Assembly: GCF_040412425.1 (NCBI RefSeq)
Contig: NC_089741.1
Location: 43,001,038 to 43,065,037 of the forward strand
Length of the DNA: 64,000 nucleotides
DNA from: Macrobrachium rosenbergii
Lineage: Eukaryota > Arthropoda > Malacostraca > Decapoda > Palaemonidae
Direction of reading: 5' to 3'
Part shown: piece after piece, positions 1 to 15,122 of the stretch
Position numbering within the stretch: position 1 is the stretch's first letter
Layout of the letters: the number at the start of each line of letters is the position of its first letter
Notes under the pieces: generated by a model
What the model saw: only the letters and a program-made list of their open reading frames with translations
Database searches by the model: none
What the model was told of the DNA's origin: nothing
Program-made: the position numbers and the translations under genes

Positions 1-72
1 CAGTTTAGAAACTAATCTTTTTGAAGATTTAGTTTTGAACGGTATTATTTTTTCCCTTTAGAAACTCATCTT

Positions 73-158
<86 letters not shown>

Positions 159-215
159 TTATTTGTTTCCATGTATTTTTTAAATAGAAACTAATCGTTC
201 TTTTTCTAATCTTTT

Positions 216-275
<60 letters not shown>
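1..275 (-). repeat. GA-rich composite satellite, opposite strand to the CT satellite at 7.8-8.5 kb
   Basis: Two long (GA)n tracts (about 76-152 and 219-274) are separated by spacers containing variants of TTTAGAAACTAATCTTTTT. The window begins with CAGTTTAGAAACTA, which is the reverse complement of the spacer core AGTTTCTAAACTG of the satellite at 7,826-8,480. The array probably continues to the left of the window. Confidence 0.75.
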
Positions 276-1269
<994 letters not shown>

Positions 1270-1330
<61 letters not shown>

Positions 1331-1526
1331 TTATTTTTATTATTATTATTTATTATTTTTATATGTTTTTTATTATTTATTATTTTTATTATTATTATAA
1401 TTATTATTTATTTTATTATACATATTTTATTTATTATTTTTATTTAATCATTATTATTTTTATTATTATTATTATTTTATTTTTATTTTTATTTTATTTT
1501 ATTTTATTATTTTTTCTTTTATCTTC

Positions 1527-1600
<74 letters not shown>
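1270..1600. repeat. (ATT)n and T/A-rich degenerate microsatellite
   Basis: Pure ATT triplets at both ends (1,270-1,330 and about 1,531-1,600) enclose a degraded ATT/ATTT stretch. The right end abuts a retroelement 3' end at 1,601, so read on the minus strand the array is the (AAT)n tail of that element. Confidence 0.85.
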
Positions 1601-1603
<3 letters not shown>

Positions 1604-1745
1604 AAGATGAAACCTATTCATATGAAACAAGCCCACAAAAGGGGCCACTGACTTGAAGTTCAATCTTCCAAGAATACGGCGTTCGTTAGCAAGCGGTAAG
1701 AGATCTCACTTATTGAAAAAAAATTAATTGATAAATTAATGAGCA
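1601..1745 (-). mobile_element. 3' end of a non-LTR retroelement with (AAT)n tail (family C, copy 1)
   Basis: The segment starting CAGAAGATGAA, followed by a TTCATATG core and AGAGATC(T)CACTTATT about 100 bases later, recurs at 18,427-18,600. The first part recurs in opposite orientation at 4,320-4,411. In all three copies the CAGAAGATGA/TCATCCTCTG side touches an (AAT/ATT)n tract, the geometry of a 3' untranslated end with a simple-repeat tail. No coding part is left in this copy. Confidence 0.65.
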
Positions 1746-1916
1746 TTGTACAACATGTACATTATTGGCCTTCTTGGCAATTATTATCATTAAAAGGAGC
1801 GAATGTTTCAAGGTTGCTTGGAACTCTGTTAAATTGCTTGTAACTTCTTGATTATTTATTATTCGTCTATTTTTCATAAAGTTTAATCTCAGCGATCCAG
1901 ATCCAGATAGAACAGA

Positions 1917-2146
1917 ATGCTCGCGATCCATGGAAAAACGACCTGTATGGAAGGAAGGGCCATGGAACGGAACGAGCTCGCGACCTGCATGGAACGGAAC
2001 GGGCTCGCGACCTGCATGGAACGGAACGGGCTCGCGACCTGCATGGAACGGAACGGGCTCGCGACGAACGGAACGGGTTTGGACCGCATGAACGGAACGG
2101 GCTTGCGACCTGGAACGCAATGGAACGGGAACGGAACGCCATAACC
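1917..2146. repeat. GC-rich 27-bp minisatellite
   Basis: The unit ATGGAACGGAACGGGCTCGC plus GACCTGC is repeated about four times almost exactly, with diverged units at both ends. GGAACGG recurs throughout. It is open in several frames on both strands, as expected for a period divisible by three, so the overlapping open frames are not evidence for a protein. Confidence 0.85.
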
Positions 2147-2254
2147 CGCATAGAACACAACGGCGAAGGCTTACAATAGATTTACGTTCCGTCAAAGTCG
2201 AAATGAATCAGGAGGCTTCATAAACCGTACCCGAAGTTCATCAAATTTGCAAGG

Positions 2255-2540
2255 GCAGCTTTGGAACTCGAATGGAACGTGAAATTTAGGCCGAAAGCCA
2301 AGCGCTGGGACTTACGAGGTCAATCAGCGCTGAAAACAACGTTGAATCAATTGCTAGGAGAGGGTGGAAAGTAAGATGGAAGAAAGAGAATACGAGCGGA
2401 GGTACAGCAAAAAGAGAAAGGGGTTGCAGCTAGGGGGCCGAAGGGACGCTGCAAAGAACCTTAAGTCATGCCTACAGTGTAATGTGTGAGGTGCACTGAC
2501 GGCACTGCCTCCCTACGGGGGAAAGGACTGTCATGTCATT
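2255..2540 (-). mobile_element. SINE-like dispersed repeat, family A, copy 1
   Basis: Read on the minus strand it runs from CCGTAGGGAGGCAGTGCCGT through GTGCACCTCACAC, TTAAGGTTCTTTGCAGC, a pyrimidine-rich middle with CCACCCTCTCCTA and the block TCAGCGCTGA to GGCCTAAATTTC. The same order occurs at about 5,230, 39,190 and 42,215. I see no clear pol III A/B boxes, so SINE is a description of size and dispersion only. Confidence 0.7.
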
Positions 2541-2644
2541 TGCCTTTTTTTATATGATTAAACAGGTCTTATGTCGACACAAGCTCTTGCTAACTCGATC
2601 AAATTCGTTTCGCAGAAAAAAAAAGTTAGGAAAACGAAAACTTG

Positions 2645-2990
2645 TTGTGCCTGTGATAACAAATAGAATATTATTAAGAAAAGATGACAAGAATGGAAAC
2701 TTAATCGTCTAGCCTTCAAATAATATAAAAAAATAAGAAAAAAGAGAGAAGAACTAACTGACTATCTGGCTATAAAAAAAAAAAACTACTTAAGAAATTA
2801 CTCTCCAAGAGAGAAGGGATAATTTCAGATAGAATATTATCAAGATGAAAAAAGAAAGAAGCCTTAACCTCTTAACCTTCAAATAATAAAAAAAGAATGA
2901 GAGAAGAATTAATTGGCTGTGTGGCAGGAATAAAAAATAAACTACTTAAGAAATTACTCTCGAGAAGAGAAGGTATAATTTTCATCGCGG
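2645..2990. repeat. Diverged 166-bp tandem duplication
   Basis: AGAATATTAT starts at 2,665 and again at 2,831. Both are followed by CTTCAAATAATA, GAGAGAAGAA and ACTACTTAAGAAATTACTCT in the same order and similar spacing. Confidence 0.7.
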
Positions 2991-3334
2991 GTATTACAAA
3001 GAACGCACCCAAAGAGATACGAAGACTCTCGAGCGCCGTAGCTACGCACAATCGCCCACTGTTCCCTCGCAGACAGTCACTCGGCTCTCTGAGTCCCCAC
3101 TTTCAGAGACAGTTCCGAGACCTGTATTTGAGGCTAATGGATACAGCGCGGCGGTGTGATAATACGCGTACAGCATCCTATGTAGTTGATCCCTAGGAAC
3201 CAGCTGAAACGACTTCTAACCGGTTTCGGGAGGGAGAGAGGAAAATATCAGCTCATGATCCATCAAGGGAACATCCTGCTAGGGGAGGGGGCGTGGCTGC
3301 ATTGGATGTTATGTCGTTATGTGTTTACAGTCAT

Positions 3335-3336
<2 letters not shown>

Positions 3337-3384
<48 letters not shown>

Positions 3385-3450
3385 AGGGAGGGAAGGGGCG
3401 TTCAGATAGTTTTTGTAGTTGGATGGGAAACAGAAAGGGTAGAAAACCTT

Positions 3451-3501
<51 letters not shown>

Positions 3502-3590
3502 CGCGGGGTGGGGGCGCCAGACTGTTTTGGCAGTTGGAAGAGAAACAGGAAAGCAGAAAGCCTTGATTTTAAGGGAAGGGGCACCCCCAC
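3337..3590. repeat. GA composite satellite, two units
   Basis: Two (GA)n tracts (3,337-3,383 and 3,452-3,498) are each followed by a related spacer carrying GTTGGA, GAAACAG, GAAAG and CCTT in the same order. The unit is about 115 bp. Confidence 0.7.
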
Positions 3591-4017
3591 TTGCTTTTTT
3601 TTTTACCCGCTAGTGAAATCTACAACGACAAGAAAATTCTAGTCTATTTATGAAGGAAACGACGAGGACGTGACGATTGATTGCCTGTTTCATCTGGCAT
3701 CGCAGCGGCCATGAAGCCATGGCGCAAGGGGTGGAGGGAACACCAAAGATAATATCATGCATTTCAGACCCCTGGATGTTCTGTATCAGGCAAATTTCCT
3801 GCGTCCCCACCCCACCTCTGGGCCCGGCGCCCTCCACCACAAGCCATTTCCTGCTCGGCATGCACGCAAGCAACTTCACGCGCTTCTTGTTCGGCTAATT
3901 GCTTTTGCGAAAAGTTAGATTAAGGTATTACGAAGATAATTTTTTCGATACCTTAAAATTTCTGTGCACTTTATTCGCGGTCGAGTGCGTTGTTCAAAGG
4001 GTTCTCTTCACTTTATT

Positions 4018-4071
<54 letters not shown>

Positions 4072-4319
4072 TTGACGCAATACGGATATTTGTCGTACAG
4101 TGTGATGTGCAGACTGCATGCTAACTAAGATAATTTTTATTTTTTGGTATTTCTTACAAAATATTCATGTCTTGTATTGAAGAGGATAATATTAAGCTAA
4201 TTTTTATTTTTCACCGGTTACTAATCTCTGATAATATATATTTCTAACATTTTTTTAACAGAGAAATATACAACTGTAGTTCCTATTACCTTCTGTTACC
4301 GCTTTCAAATTAACACCAC
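3591..4319. other. No gene seen; (GA)n at 4,020-4,068
   Basis: Short open frames have no recognisable domain. A 49-bp GA tract is the only structured element noticed. Confidence 0.6.
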
Positions 4320-4411
4320 ATTCTTTGGAAGCTTGAATTTCAAGTCAGTGGCCCCTGCGGTGGGCTTGTTCCATATGAATGGAGTACATCCTCTGAATAA
4401 TAATAAATGAT
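4320..4411 (+). mobile_element. 3' end of non-LTR retroelement (family C, copy 2)
   Basis: Plus-strand copy of the 1,601 and 18,427 elements. It contains GAATTTCAAGTCAGTGGCCC, CTTGTTCCATATGAATG and TCCTCTGAATAATAATAAAT. It ends in a short AAT tail of about three or four units rather than a long array. Confidence 0.65.
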
Positions 4412-4706
4412 AATACCGCATATTACGGAGAAAATGCCCAATCCTCAAATACAACCCTCTCATTTGGGCATAATCATTATGCAAGATTCTCTCCCTGAAA
4501 TTGTTAAATAATTCACGACTCTGTCTCCAGCCAGGATTTGCAGTGTGGAGGGCTGACAGCAATCTGTTCACAGTCATCACATTCTCTCTTAAGGCGATAT
4601 TTCAACCACTCCATGCACTTAAGAAGTCATCGACACTGAAGATTTTCCTCTTTCTTCCTTTCTTTCTTTCTTTTTTCTTTCCTTCTTTCTTTTGTATGAA
4701 TACATA

Positions 4707-4945
4707 GGTTGATTGGATGGTAAGCAGCGGTCTACAACTAGCCCAGGCCAGTCGGAGGGTGATCTACTGTCCATAGCTAGTCCTGGCTTGAAGGTGCTTG
4801 ACACCCTTCTATATAAAGGCAGAGGTCGATTGGAAGGGAAGCTGCGGTCTAAAACTAGCCCAGGCCTGGCGGAGGGTGATCTACTGTCCAAAGCTAGCCC
4901 AAGCCTGAGGGTGCTTAAACCTGAAGGAACCTGTAGCCCCGGATA
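4707..4945. repeat. 117-bp tandem duplication
   Basis: GGTTGATTGGA at 4,707 and GGTCGATTGGA at 4,824 begin two similar units. Both share GCGGTCTA, ACTAGCCCAGGCC, GGAGGGTGATCTACTGTCC, and AGCTAG followed by GGTGCTT. Confidence 0.8.
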
Positions 4946-5229
4946 AGAAAGAAGGATCAAGCAAATGTTTATTTATACTTGGTAAGTTGCAAGTGGCACT
5001 GAAACTTGCAACAAACCTTGTGATTCATGTGCAAAGAGCATTGGGTCACAATGAGGCTATAAAGTCAATGAGAATAAGTGATAATGAGACCTATGGCATC
5101 ATTAATCATTACTGCTCATGGCATGCGCGCAACCTGATATTCTCAGCAGGATTGAATGATTGTCATTGCCTTTCTTGCCAACCAGACTACCTCAGTTACT
5201 ATAGGAAAAAAGGGCAGTAATTATTACCA

Positions 5230-5535
5230 TTAAACCCCGTAGGGGGTAGTGCTTTCAGTGCACCTCACGCTGTGCACTGTAAGCATTATTTTAAGTTCTT
5301 TGCAGTACCCCTTCGTCCCCTGGGGGAAACCCCTTTCGTTCCTTTTACTGTACCTCCGTGTACATCCCCCTTCTTCCAACTTACTTTCCACCCTCTCCTA
5401 ACGATTTTTTTTCTCCTGTTACATCTTTCAAACCTTTATATTATCAATTTCCCTTTCAGCATTGAATGGCCTCATCACAGGTCCGAGCGCTTGGCCCTTG
5501 GCCTAAATTTTCGTATTCCAATTCCAATTCCAGCT
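5230..5535 (+). mobile_element. SINE-like repeat, family A, copy 2
   Basis: It has the family A order on the plus strand: CCGTAGGGGGTAGTGC, AGTGCACCTCACGCTGTGCA, TTAAGTTCTTTGCAG, CCACCCTCTCCTAAC, CTTTCAGCATTGAATGGCCT and TTGGCCTAAATTT, then a run of ATTCC-like pentamers. Confidence 0.75.
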
Positions 5536-6540
5536 TCATTCAGGAATAATACGCATTGCCGTCATTCTTCTTTTCAAATCCAGCGAGTGACGCTCCAAGA
5601 CGCCCAAACCACATCCCATTCGATCGCAGGAGAGGTTTATTGATTGGCCTGCCCGCTGCCCTATCCTCGAAAAATGTGTTCCACGTACGAGAGGGGGAAC
5701 ACCGTTACGCACTGCTGGAACTCCATTACTGTGTTGTCTAGGGGTATTGTTATTATTTATATTAATATTTGTAATGTATGTTCATTTTTTATACCTCGTT
5801 TTGAGTTACTCCTTCAATTTTGAAGACGGCACATCCAAACCAGATTCGAAACGCGACCATTGTCAGAGAAAGGAAAGTTCTCAAGTGCCTTAGTTGACTA
5901 TGAACTTGAAAATCAAGTTCCACGGGTTAGAATATCCTCCATAAGATAGAATATCCTCCATAGGATAGGATATCCTACAGAGAGCATAATAAACCATTCT
6001 TGAAAAGTGGAAGACAGAGCAAAGAATTAAAAATATAAGAATAAAATTGCAAAAATGCATGTAATAAGAAATTAATGAAAGCTTAGTGGATGAATTACTT
6101 ATTGATTGATTGGTTGAATGAATGAATGAATAAATAAATAAATAAATTGTCAGTTGTACCCTCAAGCACAGGCACTCAACCCCAAAGCTATGGAAGGTCT
6201 ATATAGAACAGATGTTAAGACACACCCATACGTTTGAGATCAGTGGTTGTATGGCAACGCTCTTGGTTTAACTGTCAAACTCTCTCTCTTTCTTCCTCCT
6301 CCTATTTTTTATACATGTCTTTGAATTTAATACACTAAGAGAAAATTACAAACGAAAGATATAGGATAGAATAGAAAGGAATGAACTCAAAGCTGCACAA
6401 CGGCGTCACCAGTAATGGCCTGATGCGCCAGTCAGAATTAATGTGATGATTGGCATCCGACGTGAAATGGTTGTCGGTTGTCGAATTTTAGCACCAATTA
6501 ACTTCGGCTGACGAGGGCCATTGATTCAACGATATATACA

Positions 6541-6630
<90 letters not shown>

Positions 6631-7132
6631 TTATATGTTTATTGTTTTTCATGGGGCAAATCTTACCGGGCAAGTAATTAAGAAATCCAAATATTTAAAA
6701 ACGTTTTAGATGAAGTTACGTCTTAATAAACGTCAAAATATAATAAAAATATAAAACAGTTTTAGATTGGTCATTTGAAAATTTATATCATCATTTTTTT
6801 TATCAGAAACAAAAAAAAGCAAAAGAAAAAATTGAACGATGAATCTCGTGAGAGAGGAATTAGAGGAATTATTTCTCAAATCGGTACAGATGAGTCATTT
6901 GGTATTTTTAAGCATTCGACTTTTACTTATTCACTTAACTGACTCAGATGACTCGCGGACGCTTATGTGACTCATTGCCGCTTGAATCAGACTCCCAGGG
7001 AGTCTGTTGCAAGTTTCATTAAGTTTGGTTTTATAAGTGATTGACTTGTTTATTATTTTTACTAACTTTTTTACATTTTTTATTTTTTCAATTTTTGTTT
7101 TTAATTCGTCATCTGCATCTGTTTCATATAAG
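5536..7132. other. No gene seen; (TA)n at 6,543-6,619 and a short tandem at 5,928-5,975
   Basis: GAATATCCTCCATA occurs twice 21 bp apart, followed by a third diverged GGATATCCTACA. The rest is AT-rich sequence without a recognisable coding exon. Confidence 0.6.

Positions 7133-7216
<84 letters not shown>
7133..7216. repeat. (ATT)n microsatellite joined to a dispersed repeat
   Basis: About 28 uninterrupted ATT triplets end exactly where GTGCTGGCTTTGTCTG of family B begins. On the minus strand the array therefore follows the repeat as an (AAT)n tail. Confidence 0.9.
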
Positions 7217-7535
7217 GTGCTGGCTTTGTCTGAACGTCCGCACTTTTTCTGTCCGCCTTCAGATCTTAAAAACTACTGAGGCTAGAGGGCTGCAAATTAG
7301 AATGTTGATCATCCACCCTCAAATCATCGAACATACCGAATTGCAGCCCTCTGGCCTCATTAGTTTTTATTCTGTTTAAGGTAAAAGTCAGCCATAATCG
7401 TGCGTCTGGCAACGATATAGGATAAGCCACCACCGAAAGATAGATCTATTTTCGGTGGCCTTGATTATACCCTGTAGCGGCTGTGCAGAATACTCGATTG
7501 CGCCGAAGAAACTGTGCCGCATTTTTTACTTGTTC
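7217..7535 (-). mobile_element. Dispersed repeat family B, copy 1, with a long stem-loop
   Basis: The segment is related over its whole length to 15,123-15,485 in reverse orientation. Shared blocks include TTCTTCGGCGCAATCGAG, AAAATAGATCTATCTTTCGG, CTACTGAGGCTAGAGGGCTG and CAGACAAAGCC. Within it, 7,267-7,320 and 7,321-7,369 form two arms that pair imperfectly over about 48 bp (AAAAACTACTGAGGCTAGAG against its complement). The simple-repeat tail suggests a retroposed element. I could not see a coding part. Confidence 0.7.
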
Positions 7536-7825
7536 AATGTTGATCGTGGGACAAATATTCAGAGTTCCATAATGGGATAAAATATACTGTTTTAAAAAGA
7601 CAAAAATACGGGTTTCCACGTTGGGTTTGGGACAATTATTATTATTTTCTGCTTTTAAATGCTATAAATGTTTATTTCGAATTCCTTATAGAAATGGAAC
7701 GGAAATATGTCGTTATTTGCAAAGGAGACAAAACATTTGTTTTCGCAGTTCTTCCATTTTAGGAAGTTTCAGACATTTAGTGTTTGTGAGAAACAAAATT
7801 TTCTCAAATTGTAAACAGTTAACAC

Positions 7826-7826
7826 A

Positions 7827-7880
<54 letters not shown>

Positions 7881-7921
7881 GAGTAGTTTCTAAACTGCAA
7901 AAAACCAATTTGTTCAAAAAC

Positions 7922-7989
<68 letters not shown>

Positions 7990-8034
7990 GAGTAGTTTCT
8001 AAACTGCAAAAAAAAAAATTTGTTCAAAATAAAA

Positions 8035-8101
<67 letters not shown>

Positions 8102-8146
8102 GAGTAGTTTCTAAACTGCAAAAAAAATTGTTCAAACTATAAACAA

Positions 8147-8227
<81 letters not shown>

Positions 8228-8268
8228 GAGTAGTTTCTAAACAGCAAAAAAATTGATCGAACTTAAAA

Positions 8269-8334
<66 letters not shown>

Positions 8335-8384
8335 AAGTACTTCCTAAACTGCAAATTAAAAAAAAGTTTGTTCAAGCTTCAACA

Positions 8385-8445
<61 letters not shown>

Positions 8446-8480
8446 CACTGTAGACACACACACAAAGTACTTCCTAAACT
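7826..8480 (+). repeat. CT satellite: six units of (CT)n plus a 45-bp spacer
   Basis: The spacer CAAAGAGTAGTTTCTAAACTGC, or the variant CAAAAAGTACTTCCTAAACTGC, starts at 7,877, 7,986, 8,098, 8,224 and 8,331, with a sixth variant at 8,462. Each spacer ends in a poly(A) run and a TTGTTCAAA-type block, then enters 50-75 bp of (CT)n. The period is 107-131 bp, with the variation mostly in CT number. Confidence 0.9.
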
Positions 8481-10480
<2,000 letters not shown>

Positions 10481-10481
10481 C

Positions 10482-11290
10482 CTTGGTCTAAGCATAAACT
10501 TCATTATATTTGTTTTTCATTTATTATAGACGTCCGTATCCTCGACAGGTTACCTCGGTCAGACGGGGAAGTGAATAGCATTTGGTCACATGCAATTAAA
10601 CTTAAAATGTTGTATGCAAGACCTTGTCCAGATAAGAGTGCATTGCATTTTAATCTTCTCTGTAGACTTAAGTATGGGAGTACATTTGATCAGTTGTTGT
10701 TAAGGCTTTGCAAGATGGTCAAAATTGCCATGTATTCCATAGCATTGTGCAAAATTCTGATCATTTAGTAATTTAGGGCGTATGTTGAAGTTTTTTTTTT
10801 TACATAGTATTGGTGTATAAAAATTGAAGTGAATTATTGACGAGCGTAGCCTATGGACATTGGTCTAAACATAATCTACAGTCCACTTCATTCTTTGACT
10901 TACCATAGACCAAAGCATCTGATGGACAGTTTTTGTTGATCAGACATGGGAGTGAATAACATTCCGTGAACTTTGGTAAACAGAATGTCCTTCATACAGA
11001 CCTATAAAGACCTTGATCTTAGGTTGTTAGCATAAACTACATTGCATTTCTGTTTTCGTTTTATCAGTAGACCTAAGCAGCACCTGGACCGATTCCTGGA
11101 TCAGAAATTAGTGAAAATAAGACTTATGTCAATTCTGGTTGAACGAAATGCCTTCCATATATATACAGCTATATGGACCTTGCTCTCGGCAGATCTGTTT
11201 TTCATTTAACATAGGTCTAAGCCTCCAATTGAATCGATTCCATTATCAAACATGAGTGCATATTCGTCAGTCGCAGTTTCAGAAAATACA
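10482..11290. repeat. Degenerate tandem repeat, ~165-bp units
   Basis: Blocks recur in order: CTTGGTCTAAGCATAAACT (10,482), GGTCTAAACATAATCTAC (10,861), TTGTTAGCATAAACTACATT (11,024) and a partial unit from about 11,186. Each is followed by a TTTTCATTT-like stretch, TAGACC(T)AAGC or a variant, GATCAGACATGGGAGTGAAT or a variant, and a CAGAATG(T)CCTTC-type block. Divergence is high and unit 1 carries extra DNA. Confidence 0.55.
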
Positions 11291-12834
11291 CCGATCCAGG
11301 AAGAGACTCGCTTCCGCCCCTCTTCTAGTTGAATAATCTTGACTATAGTCATGACAACATAGTTATTACGTAGTTTTACTCCCGACAGATATCATTTTCC
11401 ACGCTACCCTATCAGGTTCTCTCCCTTCTCGTCCTTGCAACGGTGCATGCTGAATGTACCTTACGTTCTTTGTGCCTGTCTGAAGGTAACCCTCCCTTCA
11501 GTGTTTTCCAGCACGAGTATTCTAACCTTTGCAGAGGACTTTTACAGCCAATAGAGGTGGCATTTCTTGGCGAGTGGTTCCGGGCGTGGAGTGTCGCTGG
11601 ATTTGCAAAAACCACGAACATTTTGCTATGGTTTTTATTGCCGTCAAGAGAAATCTTTAGTTTGTTTTACCAACACATTGGGAAATAATGGACAACTTCG
11701 GTTGTACGAATTGAAAGAGCTGGAATTAGACTAAGCCTAAGGTGAATACAAAATGCACTTACAAATTATTATTATAGTTATTGCTGAAAATGAGCACACA
11801 TTCTTAGAAACAAGCTCAAGAGGTTTTAACTTGCAGAGCAAGCTCCCACAGAAAAAGTACCTACACAGAAAGAGCAAGAGAGAGCACATTAGTGAAAATA
11901 TCAAACAAATAAGGAAGCAACATTCAAGAAATTACTACATGCACACTAAAAGCGATACAGTTCAGAAAAACTAAGGCACTGGTGCATGGCTCTCCTAAAA
12001 AGTAGCATTACACTTGCATTTAAAAACTGAGGAGCAATCGGCGTCAGTAGCAGTGTTAAGACGCCATGAAAGCCCCACACCGAGGTCCAGATTGTGCCAC
12101 TAATCACGAAGACCCATCGGAGCAAGAAACCCAGGAGGGGACCTTGGGATGATTAACAGTATAGAGAAGGGTATACGTAATAAGCGCAGTGCGGAACTCC
12201 TGCTTGAAGGATTCCTGTCCAGGGTTCAGTAGGATTTCATTGTGTATCCTATGGAACTGAAGGGGTTTTGCCTTATTCCTTTTTCTGTCTAGAAGAAAAG
12301 GCCTGATTTTGCTGACTATACTTGCAAACATTTTTTCCTTTATAAGACCGATATGTATGTATGTATATTTTAGCTCTTATATGTCGCAGTTATACATAGT
12401 GTCGATTTGCATGTATTGAGACTATATACGGCGGTAAACATGAAGTACATATGTAGGCATATAGTTTATGATTGCACATAAATTGAATAGATATAGATCG
12501 AAAATATCCCTAACACGCACAAATGATTAAATTTTACCACAAAACAATATTTCAATTCTTATTCCAAAGTTCAGACAAAGGAAAGTTATTTCCAGGTAAG
12601 AGAAAATGGTAGTCAACACGCAGTGACGAATTCAACCTTAGAAAAACAAAATTGGTCATATTTTACGAGAACGTACTAATTACTTGAAGCATTGCAAGGT
12701 CCTGTGTGCGGTCTGGTTGCGGTAAAGAAATGTTTAGAGTGTGATGACAGAAGGGGGAAAAAATCAACCATTTAAATATTTTGGGTACGAGAGTAGCCAT
12801 TGAAACTGTATGTTTTTATTGATCTGTGACACAT

Positions 12835-12838
<4 letters not shown>
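11291..12838. other. No gene or clear repeat seen
   Basis: About 1.5 kb with only short open frames that do not resemble known domains and lack splice-flanked exon structure. No long simple repeat is present. Confidence 0.5.

Positions 12839-12916
<78 letters not shown>
12839..12916. repeat. (CT)n microsatellite
   Basis: About 39 uninterrupted CT units. The open frames that cross it are artefacts of the repeat having no stop in the Ser-Leu frame. Confidence 0.95.
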
Positions 12917-12919
<3 letters not shown>

Positions 12920-14065
12920 TACAGCTACTGATCATTCTCGTTTTGTTGATGCTCATCAGCGCCGCTCATACCGCACTCTTTGTTTATTATCTCCTGTTGG
13001 GAATCGCTCTCCTCTTTTGTCACCTGTTCTTCGCGCGCTCATCACGTTGCGATGCCTCTTTTTGACTTCCTGTCGCCCTGATATTGTTTCCATCCGTGCA
13101 TATCTCTCCCCCTTCTGGTTAACGACTCTGGTCACACCCTCCAAAACGCGTCCATTTGGCGTATCCACCCTTCCGTTCCCGCGCATTTCGGAGGTACGCG
13201 TAGCCTGTTGCACTTGTCCTAACTTTCATGAAAAGCGCTTGGAGTGGGCTCGCCTCTTTGCTAGGTATCTCAAATGCCTAATGCATCTGGGCTTTGCTGT
13301 AAATGATTACACTAATGAGCCTACGTGAAGACTTTCTATTTTTCCGTGACCATTTTGTCTAAGGTAGTCTGTCGTAGCTTGGTCTTCTTATCCTGCCAGC
13401 TATAACTAGACTGTTTTGTACCGTTAAAATCTCGTTTTGATAGCTGTTGGAGGCCTTATTACAGTTTTCATAAATACACACGCAATATTTTAGGGAATAT
13501 TGGGTTTTTGAATGGTTATACGTATACTGTAAACTCACTACGTTGAAGATCAATTTATAGGTCTAGCTAGACCCAGGAGGGGTGAAATTTTGTTAGACCT
13601 ATGCTATGGCATCGCACTCTAACATCAGACTGCGATCCCCTTTCTATACGATATTGCGCAACAGGAATATTAGGTAACAGTCGCATGTGTCCTATGTACA
13701 GATCTCGGCAATTACCTCTCCCAGTCCTTAGGCAGATCGTGCAGGGGGCTACGACATCCTTCGGGAACAGACGCTGCAATTTGAGCCAATTTCGATTTCT
13801 TTGACATGTCCGTCAGGCTTAGGGGGAGACAAAGGTCTTTCGTATCGTCATTTCCTTGTTGATTTGCTTTAGTTGCTAAAGTATTTGGGGAGCGTGACAA
13901 ACTGAATCGGTTGACGCAACATTTTTTTAAAGGTTTTACTTTCGGTATAAACCATTTTTCACCACCCCCAGAGATAGGCCTAATCAAGACAGCGGGGAAG
14001 TCATACTTGCGCCCAATACATAACGTGTTACACCTCTGTATATTTTAAATACGGAAGTATTTTTC

Positions 14066-14108
<43 letters not shown>

Positions 14109-14320
14109 CCAAGCATAATGGAATGTTATCATCTTTGTAACATCGCATATTCATCTAATGAGACTAATCAAAAAATAGAATATCCTAGCGTCATGCATGA
14201 AGTATAGGAGTAATTGCGATTATGATAACAATAATTGATATAATGATAGGCATTTTATCATTAAGCGGAGACTGAACTCTGACTGGACTGGAATTTCATT
14301 GTAAATTATCGTGTGTTTCT

Positions 14321-14383
<63 letters not shown>

Positions 14384-14445
14384 AGTGATTTTTGAGAAGA
14401 CTAGTGCACACGTGTGTGAGTGTGTGCGTGTGTAGGCGTGAATTT

Positions 14446-14510
<65 letters not shown>

Positions 14511-15000
14511 ACACAGACACTCTCTGTGCACTACGACGCTATTCTCGCGATTAGTGAAATTAAAAATCACTGGTTCTGGTTACTACTTGGATAGGTGACC
14601 ACCAGCAAAAAGCCAGACGACGCTGGCGTGTGCGAACACAGGAAATTAAATAGAGTAATTAATTATATGGAGAAACTTCTTTGTAATGGAATTTTATCTG
14701 AAATTGATAATTAATGCGACTGATTTTATTGCACGGACGATATAAAATTGCTTTCTATTTTATATTTCAGTTAAAAATTATTTTTCTTTCTTGCTTGCTT
14801 AGTCAGTGGAAGTGAATTTTATCTGTCAAAACAAATCGTATTAAAATGAATATTATCTATTTCATTAATTCCAGGCTTGGTTTTATCGATGAAATTTGTT
14901 TTTATCATTTTGTTTTATCAGTTAAAAATAAACTCTTCTAACCTATTCATTCTAAGCAACGTTTTATCAACAAAGTTATAAAATATAAATCGATCGTTTA
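12917..15000. other. No gene seen; (GA)n at 14,071-14,104, (CT)n at 14,325-14,380 and 14,449-14,509
   Basis: The region 12,950-13,330 is somewhat GC-richer and open for about 140 codons after the CT tract, but I recognise no domain. 14,510-15,000 is AT-rich. Confidence 0.55.
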
Positions 15001-15122
15001 TCAGTTTCTCAAAATTATGATAATAAAGTTTTTAACTTTTTGTAAAATCTAATTTAATTTCCTTTGAAAATCCGCTTTTGTAATTTTATATAAAACAAAA
15101 AACATATTAATAATACGCCTAA
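15001..15122. repeat. Left copy of a direct repeat flanking a family B insertion
   Basis: CAAAATTATGATAATAAAGTTTTT, with AAAATCTAA, TTTCCTTT and AAAATCCGCTT following, recurs as CAAAATTATGATGATAAAGTTTTT at 15,531-15,620. A second related pair, GACAAGGTCACTGCCATTAAAAT, lies at about 15,507 and 15,668. Confidence 0.55.

Noticed and set aside
5272..5643. 123-codon plus-strand frame
   Set aside because: It is the translation of a SINE-like family A copy. Similar frames occur at 42,251 because the repeat is the same.
12810..13328. 172-codon frame beginning in (CT)n
   Set aside because: The open length is inflated by a Ser-Leu repeat. The downstream part shows no recognisable motif, and another frame and strand are open as well.
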